A stretch of DNA of 54,284 nucleotides from Nitrospira sp. (lineage in GTDB: Bacteria > Nitrospirota > Nitrospiria > Nitrospirales > Nitrospiraceae), in contig JANDJG010000004.1 in the NCBI GenBank assembly GCA_024331085.1, positions 1 to 54,284 on the forward strand, in the 5' to 3' direction. The position numbers and the translations under genes are program-made. The notes beneath the pieces were generated by a model. That model saw nothing but the letters and a program-made list of their open reading frames with translations, searched no databases and was not told where the DNA came from. Below, in pieces: positions 1 to 11,828 of the stretch (the stretch's first letter is position 1; every line of letters starts with the position of its first letter).

Positions 1-314
1 CCGACGGCGAAATTTTGATACCGACTGGATTTGGCTTGGCCGTCCCAGAGCGGCTCGTCCTCCAATCGAATCGCCGCCAGTTCCGAGATGTCTTCGAAGC
101 AGATGACGACGTGGCCGAGGTCGGCGATGGAAGCATGGCCGTAGTCGAAGTAGAACTGCTCCCAAAACTTCTCCGACGAGTGGCCGTGAACCCACCGGAT
201 GCTGTTTTCAATGGAGTCCGGTGAACGGCTGTACCGCGCCAACGCATACGCGCATTTTTCGGGGGGCATCGGCCCGATCGCGATTACTCGGCCGGTCGAC
301 CGTTCGTGTTCCAT
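1..314 (-). CDS. ThyX-like (flavin-dependent thymidylate synthase family) protein, N-terminal part, truncated by window start
   Basis: Minus-strand reading from ATG (cat at 312-314) gives MEHERSTGRVIAIGPMPPEKCAYALARYSRSPDSIENSIRWVHGHSSEKFWEQFYFDYGHASIADLGHVVICFEDISELAAIRLEDEPLWDGQAKSSRYQNFAV; open to the window edge, divergent from hisS; GHASIAD..H / IS / SRYQ pattern resembles ThyX. Confidence 0.6.
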   Translation of the reverse strand, partial: MEHERSTGRVIAIGPMPPEKCAYALARYSRSPDSIENSIRWVHGHSSEKFWEQFYFDYGHASIADLGHVVICFEDISELAAIRLEDEPLWDGQAKSSRYQNFAV

Positions 315-497
315 CGTGAAACGTCGAGACTCCTCAATAGAGGCAGGAGCGCACTATACCCCCCCTGCGTACTCGGCGCAAGAATCGTTTCGTTGAGGAT
401 AACGTCTCATCTCCGTTGACTTGTTTCAGAGGGCGTCGTTATAGTCCGCCGCGTACGGCGATGGGTCGCCCATGGAAGAAGGACCTCGAAGGACTTC

Positions 498-1766
498 ATG
501 AATACGATCAAGGGGATCAAGGGGGTCAAAGACGTCTTGCCGGAAGAGACGCCCCGATGGAGGTTGATCGAGGAGACCGCGAGGCGTTGGGCCGATCTCT
601 ACGGCTTCCGTGAAATCCGAGTGCCCATATTCGAGGTGACCGAGTTGTTTGCCAGAAGTATCGGGACCTCGACCGACATCGTAGAAAAAGAGATGTACAC
701 CTTCCAGGATCGGGATGGAACGTCGCTCACGCTCCGCCCCGAGGGAACCGCGGGTACGGTTCGCGCCTACATCGAACACAACCGCGCAGCCGATCCCACT
801 CCTCAAAAATTTTTCTATTCCGGGCCGATGTTCCGCCACGAGCGTCCACAGGCGGGACGACTCCGCCAATTTCATCAATTCGGCGTCGAATCGTTCGGCA
901 TGGCCGATCCGCGCGCCGATGTGGAAGTGATCGCTTTGCTCTGGCGCATCCTGTCGGATCTCAAGCTGCCGGCCCTGACTCTTGAGATCAACAATCTGGG
1001 TTCCGCCGAAGACCGCGCGGCATATCGGCCCCGCTTGGTCGAGTTTCTCCGCACTGTCGCCGACGTTCTCTGTATCAACTGTCGCCGACGTCTCGATACG
1101 AACCCGCTGCGTGTGTTGGACTGCAAGGTTCCCGGCTGTCGAGCCGCGACAGAGCCTGCTCCTCGCCTGGCCGATAGTCTATCGAATGAGGCCCGTGCCT
1201 ATTTTGCCGGTGTGCTGAACGGTCTCGATTCAATCGGTATTTCCTATCGCTTGAATCACCGCCTTGTCCGAGGGCTGGATTATTATTGCCTGACGACCTT
1301 CGAGGTCACGTCCACCGCTCTCGGCGCTCAAAACGCCGTCGGAGCCGGAGGACGCTATGACGGTCTCGTGGAGGCCCTGGGAGGTCCTCCAACTCCGGCC
1401 GTTGGTTTTGCAATGGGACTGGAGAGAATTGCGCTGATGTTGCCGCAGACTGCAGATCTTCCGTCTCCTTGGCCGGCAACCGTTTACGTCGCCGGGTTCG
1501 GTGTCTCCGGAGCACCTGCCGGTTTATCGGCCCTTGAAGAGCTCCGTCTTGCGGGAATACCGGCCGTTGCCGATTTCCGAGCCACATCTCTCAAATCGCA
1601 TCTCCGTCAGGCCGATCGGCTTGCCGTTGGGTTCACCCTGATCATCGGCGATGATGAAGTCGATAAGGGGCAGGGAATCCTACGGAATATGAACACGAAA
1701 GATCAGTACACGGTCTCTCTGGCTTCCCTTCGTGGTGACATCTCCTCCTGCATCCGAAGATCCTAG
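498..1766 (+). CDS. hisS: Histidyl-tRNA synthetase
   Basis: MNTIKGIKGVKDVLPEETPRWRLIEETARRWADLYGFREIRVPIFE; class II motifs (LRPEGTAGTVRA, FRHERPQAGRLRQFHQFGVE, GLDYYCLTTFE). Confidence 0.97.
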   Translation: MNTIKGIKGVKDVLPEETPRWRLIEETARRWADLYGFREIRVPIFEVTELFARSIGTSTDIVEKEMYTFQDRDGTSLTLRPEGTAGTVRAYIEHNRAADPTPQKFFYSGPMFRHERPQAGRLRQFHQFGVESFGMADPRADVEVIALLWRILSDLKLPALTLEINNLGSAEDRAAYRPRLVEFLRTVADVLCINCRRRLDTNPLRVLDCKVPGCRAATEPAPRLADSLSNEARAYFAGVLNGLDSIGISYRLNHRLVRGLDYYCLTTFEVTSTALGAQNAVGAGGRYDGLVEALGGPPTPAVGFAMGLERIALMLPQTADLPSPWPATVYVAGFGVSGAPAGLSALEELRLAGIPAVADFRATSLKSHLRQADRLAVGFTLIIGDDEVDKGQGILRNMNTKDQYTVSLASLRGDISSCIRRS

Positions 1767-1854
1767 TCGTTTTTGCCCGTTGACTTTTGACTAAAAACCC
1801 CGTAGTTTCCTACATCTTGTAAACATAAGACATTATTATTACAAAGGTTTTTTT

Positions 1855-2184
1855 GTGGATTTTTCTATGAGACGGAAATTGGGAATCCTACTCGCGCTTC
1901 CTCCGGCTGACAAAAGCGCCACCGTCGTTCACGGTTTGGCTCAAGCTGCATGTAAGGCCGGTCATGAGGTGTACCTCTACTTGATCGACGAGGGGGTCAA
2001 GAACCTGAACTCTCCGTCTTATCGGAACCTGGCCGCATCGGGAGTGCGCATGTTTGCCTGTGCGTATGGGTGCCAGCAACATCGTGTCTCGACGGCCGAT
2101 CTTGATCCATCGATTTCTCTTTCAGGACTTGTCGTTCTTTCCGGTCTCATCGACGCATGTGAGCCGTTTTTGTCGTTCACATAA
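1855..2184 (+). CDS. DsrE/TusD-like sulfur-relay family protein
   Basis: ~110 aa alpha/beta protein (LGILLALPPADKSATVVHGLAQAACKAGHEVYLYLIDEGV...MFACAYGC); first of three small DsrEFH-like ORFs; GTG start with aaagg upstream, or ATG 1867. Confidence 0.7.
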   Translation: MDFSMRRKLGILLALPPADKSATVVHGLAQAACKAGHEVYLYLIDEGVKNLNSPSYRNLAASGVRMFACAYGCQQHRVSTADLDPSISLSGLVVLSGLIDACEPFLSFT

Positions 2185-2198
2185 GGCACAAGAAACTT

Positions 2199-2540
2199 AT
2201 GGCTAAAACCGTCGTTGTTGTCATTCAGGAGGACCCTACAAAAACTCACCGCCCGGTTGAAGCACTGCGTATCGCCCTCGGCCTGGTCGCGGGATCCCAT
2301 TCAACGACGGTGGTCCTTCTCGGCGAAGCGATCCAGCTTTTATCCGGTGACATGGAGGATATCGTCGATGCGGATATCTTGGAGAAATATCTCCCGTCGA
2401 TTCATCACCTGAATGTTCCCTTCATTCTCCCTCGTAACGCAAACCGATCCTTAGTTGATGAGAAGTTTTATGTCCGATACGAGTCAGAGGATGAAATTCG
2501 TTCTTTTGTTCATTCAGCCGACCGCGCTCTCATTTTTTAG
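2199..2540 (+). CDS. DsrF/TusC-like protein
   Basis: MAKTVVVVIQEDPTKTHRPVEALRIALGLVAGSHSTTVVLLGEAIQLLSGDMED; DsrE/F-like fold pattern, immediately downstream of DsrE-like ORF. Confidence 0.6.
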   Translation: MAKTVVVVIQEDPTKTHRPVEALRIALGLVAGSHSTTVVLLGEAIQLLSGDMEDIVDADILEKYLPSIHHLNVPFILPRNANRSLVDEKFYVRYESEDEIRSFVHSADRALIF

Positions 2541-2561
2541 GCGTTTGTAAAGTCTCTTTGT

Positions 2562-2756
2562 ATGGCATCGACTTTGTTTATCTTGCGTCAGGCGCCCGAG
2601 CTGATTTCAACGGCTCTTTACTCCCTCGGTGATCGTGAGAACTCCGCTTCTGTCCTTCTCTCTGAGGAGGGTTTACCCACTTTGGGAGGAGAGGGCATGA
2701 ATTATGAGAACTTTTTGAGGCTGGTCATAGATGCCGATAGGATTATTGTTCTTTAA
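2562..2756 (+). CDS. DsrH/TusB-like short protein
   Basis: 64 aa MASTLFILRQAPELISTALYSLGDRENSASVLLSEEGL...; third member of the E-F-H order. Confidence 0.5.
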   Translation: MASTLFILRQAPELISTALYSLGDRENSASVLLSEEGLPTLGGEGMNYENFLRLVIDADRIIVL

Positions 2757-2764
2757 TTTCACAC

Positions 2765-3062
2765 TAGGAAGAGAATATCAGCCGTCGTAACCGGAGTGGG
2801 AGTAGAAGGGATGGATAGTGGGGATAGAGAGAAACTCATTGTTTTTGTGGGGGAGATGTGGTCGATTTGCGGGGGAAAGTGCTGTGGGGCTCCTCTGGGA
2901 GATATGGGGATAGGGTGATGAAACGAAGTGAGGAAGTACCGAATGATCCGCCTGAATGTCCGGTTCAAATTCATCAGGTGAGCGAAAGAGAGAGACGTTC
3001 GAGAAGAATACAAGGGAAAATAACAGGTTATTCACAGGTGTGAATAATCCTGTGGGTAGAGA
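2765..3062. other. oriC: Putative chromosomal replication origin (oriC) / dnaA upstream region
   Basis: Non-coding gap upstream of dnaA with two perfect TTATTCACA boxes head-to-head (3028-3036 and 3039-3047), degenerate box-like 9-mers TGGGGATAG at 2819-2827 and 2905-2913, G-rich tracts; flanked by dnaA-dnaN-gyrB-gyrA. Confidence 0.65.
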
Positions 3063-4427
3063 GTGAATAAGGGTATGAGTGTCCAGATCCTTTGGCAGGA
3101 AGCGCTTCGGTATATTCAGGAGAAAGTCCCGCCCCAAGTCTATGACACGTGGTTTACTTGCGCGCATCTTGATCGGATAGAGGACACGGTAGCTTATGTT
3201 GTGGTTCCCAATAAATTTTTCGGAGACTGGCTTGATAAACACTACGAACGGCTCCTTGTCGAGGCAATCACGGTGTCGGGAAGTGGAGAAGGAGAGAAGG
3301 TCCAGTCCGTAAGTTTCAAGGTTGTTCCAAGTGAAGCCTTGCAGACGACGGAGGGAGAGGTATCGACCACGCCGCCTCGATTCGCGAATCAAACGAGAAC
3401 CCGACGCGGAGTCCAACTCAATCCGAAATATACTTTTGGAAGCTTCGTTGTCGGTTCAGGGAATCAGTTCGCCCATGCGGCCTGCATGGCCGTGGCGGAA
3501 CAACCGGGGAAGACATACAATCCACTGTTCATCTACGGGGGTGTCGGACTCGGAAAAACCCACCTGCTTAATGCCATCGGCAACCACGTCGCCGAGAAGA
3601 CGGATTTGCGGATCGCCTACCTGACGACGGAACAATTTACCAACGAAGTCATCAACTCCATCCGGTACGACAAGATGATGGATCTGCGGAAGCGCTACCG
3701 GCATATCGATATGCTGATGATCGACGACATCCAGTTCCTCGTCGGGAAAGAGCGCACGCAAGAGGAGTTTTTTCACACCTTCAATTCTCTCTACGAAGGA
3801 CATAAACAAATCGTTCTTTCGAGCGATCGTTTTCCTAAAGACATGCCCGACATTGAAGAAAGGCTCCGTTCCAGATTCGAGTGGGGATTGATCGCCGATC
3901 TGCAGCCGCCCGATGTGGAGACGCGTATTGCGATTCTGAGAAAAAAATCGGAGGACGAGGGCATCACGCTTCCCGAGGACGTCATCCAGTTTCTTTCCAA
4001 CACCATGAAAAGCAACATCCGGGAGCTGGAGGGAAGTCTTGTCCGGCTCGGGGCCTACTCGTCGTTGACGGGGCAGGCTATCACGCTGGAGATGGCTAAA
4101 AACGTGCTCCGCGATCTGATAGGGGACAAAAAGAAAGTCGTGGCGATGGACGACATTCAGGAAGCCGTGTGTGCACAGTTCCGCATCAAGATCACGGAGT
4201 TGAAATCTCGGCGGCGCAGCAAGACATTGGTGCATCCGAGACAAATCGCGATGTACCTGTGCCGCGAGCTGACGGATGCGTCCTACCCGGAGATAGGGCG
4301 CCACTTCGGTGGCAAGGACCACACGACGATCATGCACGCGTGCAGGCAAGTGGCGAAGGCAAAGGAAACGGACGAAGCGTTGCGCAACGCGATCGAGGCG
4401 CTGAAAGAGCAAATCTTGCGGGGGTAA
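3063..4427 (+). CDS. dnaA: Chromosomal replication initiator protein DnaA (GTG 3063 or ATG 3075 start)
   Basis: Walker A GGVGLGKTHLLNAIGNH; domain IV signature GRHFGGKDHTTIMHACRQV. Confidence 0.98.
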   Translation: MNKGMSVQILWQEALRYIQEKVPPQVYDTWFTCAHLDRIEDTVAYVVVPNKFFGDWLDKHYERLLVEAITVSGSGEGEKVQSVSFKVVPSEALQTTEGEVSTTPPRFANQTRTRRGVQLNPKYTFGSFVVGSGNQFAHAACMAVAEQPGKTYNPLFIYGGVGLGKTHLLNAIGNHVAEKTDLRIAYLTTEQFTNEVINSIRYDKMMDLRKRYRHIDMLMIDDIQFLVGKERTQEEFFHTFNSLYEGHKQIVLSSDRFPKDMPDIEERLRSRFEWGLIADLQPPDVETRIAILRKKSEDEGITLPEDVIQFLSNTMKSNIRELEGSLVRLGAYSSLTGQAITLEMAKNVLRDLIGDKKKVVAMDDIQEAVCAQFRIKITELKSRRRSKTLVHPRQIAMYLCRELTDASYPEIGRHFGGKDHTTIMHACRQVAKAKETDEALRNAIEALKEQILRG

Positions 4428-4454
4428 AATGGAGAATCTTGTGGAGACGACGCT

Positions 4455-5588
4455 ATGCCTATGAAAGTGCGGATTGCGCGGGAAGAATTGTTGACGGGGC
4501 TGCAACGGGTACAGGGCGTGGTGGAAAAACGCAATACCATGCCGATTCTGTCGAACGTGCTGCTGGAAGCCAAACAAGACGGAGCCGAAATCGTGGCGAC
4601 GGACCTTGAAATCGCCGTGCGAGGCCTCTACAAAGCGACCGTCTTCGAGGCCGGAGGCATCACCATTTCGGCCCGCAAGCTCTTTGAAATCATCAAAGAA
4701 CTGCCGCCCGGCGACATCGAACTGACGGTCGGCGAGAACCACTGGACGACGATCCACGCCGGCAAAAGCCAGTTCAAGATCGTCGGATTGCCGAGCACGG
4801 ACTACCCGGCCTTGCCGACCATCGAGCGGGAGGGACTGACGCCTCTGTCGGGAGAAGGATTCAGGGAGTTGATCCGTAAGACGTTGTTTGCGGCCGGGGA
4901 CAATGACGCGCGGTACATCTTAAACGGCCTGTTGGTCACGCTCGTGGTCACCGACAAGAAGACGACGCTTCGACTGGTCGGCACGGACGGTCACCGCCTG
5001 GCCGTGGCCGAACAAGAGGTCGGCAGGACCGTCGGCAAAGGAGCTCCACAGGAAATCAAGGCGATCATTCCCAAGAAAGCGGCGCAGGAAATGCGGCGGC
5101 TGCTTGAAGAAGGAGACGACAGCGAGCCGTTGATCGGTTTCGCCAAGAATTTGATGATCTTCCGAAAAAGCGGGCTGCTCCTCACGTCCCGCCTGATGGA
5201 AGGCAGTTATCCCAATTACCAACAGGTGATCCCCAAGGACGGCGGTCGGCGAATCAGCGTGAATCGGCGCGAGCTGGAAAGCGCGTTGCGCCGGGTGTCG
5301 GTGCTGTCGAAAGAAAAAGCCAACGCCGTCAAGGTCTCGTTTGCGCCGGGGGCGATGACGTTGTTTTCCAGCAGTCCGGATTATGGAGAGGCCGTGGAGG
5401 AATTGCCGGCCCGGTATGAAGGCGAAACGCTCAGCTCGGGATTCAACGCCCGGTACCTGTTGGACGTCTTCAGCGTCATGGACGGCGAAACCGTCTCTCT
5501 GCAAATGGAGACGCCGCTCAGCCCCTGTTTGATCCAAGAGCCTGAGAGCCCCGGATTCAAGTGTGTCGTCATGCCGATCAAAATTTGA
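4455..5588 (+). CDS. dnaN: DNA polymerase III beta sliding clamp
   Basis: MKVRIAREELLTGLQRVQGVVEKRNTMPILSNVLLEA...; C-term CVVMPIKI; follows dnaA. Confidence 0.97.
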   Translation: MPMKVRIAREELLTGLQRVQGVVEKRNTMPILSNVLLEAKQDGAEIVATDLEIAVRGLYKATVFEAGGITISARKLFEIIKELPPGDIELTVGENHWTTIHAGKSQFKIVGLPSTDYPALPTIEREGLTPLSGEGFRELIRKTLFAAGDNDARYILNGLLVTLVVTDKKTTLRLVGTDGHRLAVAEQEVGRTVGKGAPQEIKAIIPKKAAQEMRRLLEEGDDSEPLIGFAKNLMIFRKSGLLLTSRLMEGSYPNYQQVIPKDGGRRISVNRRELESALRRVSVLSKEKANAVKVSFAPGAMTLFSSSPDYGEAVEELPARYEGETLSSGFNARYLLDVFSVMDGETVSLQMETPLSPCLIQEPESPGFKCVVMPIKI

Positions 5589-8108
<2,520 letters not shown>

Positions 8109-8125
8109 AAGACGTCATGTGACGA

Positions 8126-10630
8126 GTGACGGTTGACCAGGAGTTCGAAATGCCGCCCGATGAACGGTTAGGCCACATCGCCATCGAAGACGAGATGAAG
8201 TCGTCCTATTTGGATTACGCCATGAGCGTGATCGTGGGGCGGGCGCTGCCGGACGTGCGCGACGGGTTGAAGCCCGTCCACCGGCGCATCCTCTTCGGCA
8301 TGCAGGAGATGGGTCTCACGTCCGCGCGGGCCTACCGCAAATCCGCGAAGATCGTGGGCGAAATCATGGGGAACTACCACCCCCATGGCGATTCCGCGAT
8401 TTACGACACCCTTGTGCGGATGGCGCAGGACTTCAATATGCGCTATCCGCTCATCGACGGCCAGGGCAACTACGGCTCGATGGACGGCGACTCGCCGGCG
8501 GCCATGCGCTACACCGAAGCGCGCATGACGAAGCTGGCCGAGGAACTGCTGGCGGACATCGACAAGGACACCGTCGACTTCGGGCCGAACTACGACGAAT
8601 CGCGCCGGGAGCCGCTCGTGCTCCCCACCCGCGTGCCCAATCTCTTGATCAACGGCGCGGGCGGCATCGCCGTGGGGTATGCGACCAACATTCCGACGCA
8701 CAACATCGCCGAAGTGATCGACGGGCTGTTGCTGCTGCTGGAGAACCCGGAGGCCACCGTCGAGCAGCTCATGAAGAAGATTCCGGGTCCCGATTTTCCG
8801 ACCGCCGGCTTCATTTACGGCGTGAGCGGGATCAAAGAGGCCTACGAAACGGGGCGGGGACTGCTCAAGCTGCGGGCGAGGGTCGCGGTGGAAGTCGACG
8901 AGCGGACGGAGCGCGAGCGGCTCATCGTCACGGAGATTCCGTTCCAGCAGAATAAGGCCAAGCTGATCGAAAAGATCGCCGAACTGATTCAAGAAGACCG
9001 CTTGAAGGGCATTGCCGACTTGCGCGACGAATCCTCCGATCGGGAAGGGGTGCGGATCGTCATCGAGTTGAAACGCAATGAGATCCCGCAGGTGGTCTTG
9101 AACAATCTGTATAAGAATACGCAGCTTGAAACCACCTTCGGCGTCAACATGTTGGCGCTGGTCAACAACCGCCCCGAAGTTCTGAATCTCAAGCAGATCC
9201 TGCACCACTTCATCGAGCATCGGCGCGAGGTGGTGGTGCGCCGCACCGCCTACGAGCTCCGCAAGGCGGAGGAGCGCGCGCATATTCTCGAAGGGCTCAA
9301 GATCGCGCTCGACAATCTGGACGCCGTGATCGCGTTGATCCGACGGTCCCAGTCTCCCGATGAAGCCCGCGCGGGCTTGATGCGGCAGTTCTCGCTCAGC
9401 GAGCTCCAGGCCAACGCGATTCTCGACATGCGCCTGCAACGGCTCACGCAGCTCGAGCGCAGCAAGCTGATCGAGGAATATCAGGAGGTGCTGAAGCGGA
9501 TCGAATATCTGAAGTCCGTGCTGGCCAGCGAAGCGCTCGTGCGAACGATCATCAAGGACGAGTTGACGGAGATCCGCGAGACGTACAAGGACGAGCGGCG
9601 CACCCAGATCGTGAAGGAAGAGGCGGAGATCAGCCTGGAAGATTTGATCGCCGAGGAAGAGGTGATCGTCACGATCTCGCACGCGGGCTACATCAAGCGC
9701 AACGCGGTGTCGCTCTATCGCGCGCAGCGGCGGGGCGGCAAGGGCAAGATCGGCATGGGCATCAAGGACGAGGATTTCGTCGAGACCCTCTTCACCGCCT
9801 CGACGCACGACACGCTGCTCTTCTTCACGGACGCGGGCAAGGTCTATTGGCTCAAGGTGCACGAGATTCCCGAAGCAGGACGCGCCGCGAAGGGGAAGGC
9901 CCTGGTGAACCTCCTCCCCCTGTCCGGCAACGAAAAGGTGACGGCGACGCTCCCCGTCAAGGAATTCCGCGACGACCGCTACGTGGTCATGGCGACGAAG
10001 AAGGGACTGGTCAAAAAGACGGAGCTGTCGGCCTACGGCAACCCCCGGCAGGGCGGCATCATCGCCCTCGGTTTGGAAGAAGGCGACAAACTCATCGGCG
10101 TCCATTTGACCGACGGGCAGCGGGAAATCCTGCTCGGCACGCGGCAGGGCATCACGATCCGCTTCAAGGAGGACGAAGTGCGTCCCATGGGCCGGACCGC
10201 CTACGGTGTGAAAGGAATCACGCTCGAGGAAGGCAACGAAGTGATCGGCATGGAAACGATCACGCCGGATTCCACGACCGCGATCCTGACCGTCACCGAG
10301 GGCGGATACGGCAAGCGCACGCCGGTGGGCGAGTATCGCGTGCAGGGCCGCGGCGGCAAGGGCATCATCAGCGTCAAGACGACCGAGAAGAACGGGCCCG
10401 CGGTCGGGTTCCTTCAGGTCCGCGACGGCGACGAAATCATGCTGATGGCCGCGCAAGGGAAGGTCCTGCGCTGCAAAGTGGACGACATCCGCGAGGTGGG
10501 ACGCAACACGCAGGGCGTCCGCATCCTTGACCTTGACGGAGAGAACGATCGCGTCGTGGGTGTCGCACGGTTGGCCGAAGCGGGCGACCGGGACGAGCCG
10601 GCGTCGGAGGACGGCCCCTCCGAAATCTAG
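8126..10630 (+). CDS. gyrA: DNA gyrase subunit A (GTG 8126 or more likely ATG 8150, preceded by ccaggag)
   Basis: SYLDYAMSVIVGRALPDVRDGLKPVHRRILF; GyrA-box AQRRGGKGK; QRDR-type HPHGDSAIYDTLVRMAQDF. Confidence 0.98.
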   Translation: MTVDQEFEMPPDERLGHIAIEDEMKSSYLDYAMSVIVGRALPDVRDGLKPVHRRILFGMQEMGLTSARAYRKSAKIVGEIMGNYHPHGDSAIYDTLVRMAQDFNMRYPLIDGQGNYGSMDGDSPAAMRYTEARMTKLAEELLADIDKDTVDFGPNYDESRREPLVLPTRVPNLLINGAGGIAVGYATNIPTHNIAEVIDGLLLLLENPEATVEQLMKKIPGPDFPTAGFIYGVSGIKEAYETGRGLLKLRARVAVEVDERTERERLIVTEIPFQQNKAKLIEKIAELIQEDRLKGIADLRDESSDREGVRIVIELKRNEIPQVVLNNLYKNTQLETTFGVNMLALVNNRPEVLNLKQILHHFIEHRREVVVRRTAYELRKAEERAHILEGLKIALDNLDAVIALIRRSQSPDEARAGLMRQFSLSELQANAILDMRLQRLTQLERSKLIEEYQEVLKRIEYLKSVLASEALVRTIIKDELTEIRETYKDERRTQIVKEEAEISLEDLIAEEEVIVTISHAGYIKRNAVSLYRAQRRGGKGKIGMGIKDEDFVETLFTASTHDTLLFFTDAGKVYWLKVHEIPEAGRAAKGKALVNLLPLSGNEKVTATLPVKEFRDDRYVVMATKKGLVKKTELSAYGNPRQGGIIALGLEEGDKLIGVHLTDGQREILLGTRQGITIRFKEDEVRPMGRTAYGVKGITLEEGNEVIGMETITPDSTTAILTVTEGGYGKRTPVGEYRVQGRGGKGIISVKTTEKNGPAVGFLQVRDGDEIMLMAAQGKVLRCKVDDIREVGRNTQGVRILDLDGENDRVVGVARLAEAGDRDEPASEDGPSEI

Positions 10631-10699
10631 CGGCGTCCGGATGCCCGGCGGCGGATCGACTGTCGCCGCGTTCTTCTCTCTTCGGCGAGTGTCGTTACC

Positions 10700-11290
10700 A
10701 TGTCTTCTTCCGATCCTCCGACGAAAAAGCCGCTGGACATCGTCGTCAAAATGGGGCTCGGCGTCTTCGTGGGTTCGTTCGCTCTCATTTGGGGGGGCAT
10801 GTACCTGAGCCGCCCCGACCGATCCATTCCTCCCTATACCGTCGGGGCTCAAAGCGGGCATCTCGTGGCGGCCCATGTGCCGCGGGATACCACGGATCAG
10901 CAGGTTGAAAAACTGCTGCGCCGGTTTCGCAAGGTGGGTCATGACAGCCGCGATTTCGGTCCCATGAAGATCTATCCGACCACGCCGGGAGACATCGGAG
11001 GTCGGTACCGAAGCATGTTCATTTTCGTGTTCAGTGACGATGGATGGGCCGATCCGGAGAAATTGGAGAAGTACAAAGCGGGGGACCCCTCGGTTGTCGA
11101 AGGGTTTGAACGGTCGGTTCGAGGATACTATCGGTTGGAGGGCGAGGAGGAAGAAGGGGGGATCGGTCCCGTCTCCAAGAGCGGAACGGTCTTCGAGAAC
11201 ACGACCATTCTCTTTAAGGGACGTGTCACGGATCCTTTGCCGGTCGAGACCGAGCCTGCCGAAACGGGTATCTCGCTATCGCCTCTGTGA
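10700..11290 (+). CDS. Hypothetical protein with one N-terminal transmembrane segment
   Basis: MSSSDPPTKKPLDIVVKMGLGVFVGSFALIWGGMYLSRPD...; no family recognised. Confidence 0.75.
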   Translation: MSSSDPPTKKPLDIVVKMGLGVFVGSFALIWGGMYLSRPDRSIPPYTVGAQSGHLVAAHVPRDTTDQQVEKLLRRFRKVGHDSRDFGPMKIYPTTPGDIGGRYRSMFIFVFSDDGWADPEKLEKYKAGDPSVVEGFERSVRGYYRLEGEEEEGGIGPVSKSGTVFENTTILFKGRVTDPLPVETEPAETGISLSPL

Positions 11291-11714
11291 ACCGCCTGCG
11301 GAGCTCGGGATCGCGAATACCGATCGCAAGAGGGGCGGTCTCGACCTCGTCGCGGGCCGTCGGCCGGCCGGAGAGGACGGGATCGTTCTCGGAAGGGACC
11401 GCCGGCGCGGGGATCTCTCCCACACGGAGAACGATGTCTTTGATCGGTTCCATGCCCACGGCCCGACCGACTTGGTCCAAAAGAGAGGGTTTCAAGAACG
11501 TGAGCTGTTGAAGCCAGACGGAGTTTCGAACGACCAGGTACAGTTTTTTGAAACGAATGTGGGCCGGCCAGGTTTGCGAAGCGAGGGGCTCCCCGACGAT
11601 ATCACGCCACTGGCGCTGCAAGCGGAACTCCAGGAGCTTGGTCTCAAGGCCCAGCCGTTTGGAGAGACCGGATAGAATGGCGCCGCATGAGTCGAGGGAG
11701 CCGGTACGAGGCAT
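11226..11714 (-). CDS. dciA: DUF721 / DciA-like protein (replicative helicase loader family)
   Basis: [65 protein letters not shown]721 pattern; near dnaA/dnaN/gyrAB. Confidence 0.8.
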   Translation of the reverse strand: MPRTGSLDSCGAILSGLSKRLGLETKLLEFRLQRQWRDIVGEPLASQTWPAHIRFKKLYLVVRNSVWLQQLTFLKPSLLDQVGRAVGMEPIKDIVLRVGEIPAPAVPSENDPVLSGRPTARDEVETAPLAIGIRDPELRRRFTEAIARYPFRQARSRPAKDP

Positions 11715-11828
11715 GGTTCCATCTTAGCAAACGCGAATGGAAATGTCCGAAGATCAAAAAAAAGACGGCGACAACGGGGGCGGCGAGTTTCTTCGGCTTC
11801 CCCTTCTCGATCCGTTCCCGGTGAGATC

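Noticed and set aside
2778-3416. 212-aa minus-strand ORF across the oriC region and dnaA 5' end
   Set aside because: Overlaps dnaA coding and DnaA boxes; composition reflects the G-rich + strand; no RBS or family
3456-4757. 433-aa minus-strand ORF opposite dnaA/dnaN
   Set aside because: Shadow of dnaA; no plausible protein motifs
8395-8470. Possible fluoroquinolone-resistance substitutions in GyrA
   Set aside because: QRDR reads GDSAIYDTLVRMAQ with wild-type-like Ser and Asp; nothing unusual
8168-10942. 924-aa minus-strand ORF
   Set aside because: Shadow ORF opposite gyrA; low-complexity His/Arg/Asp/Gln-rich translation
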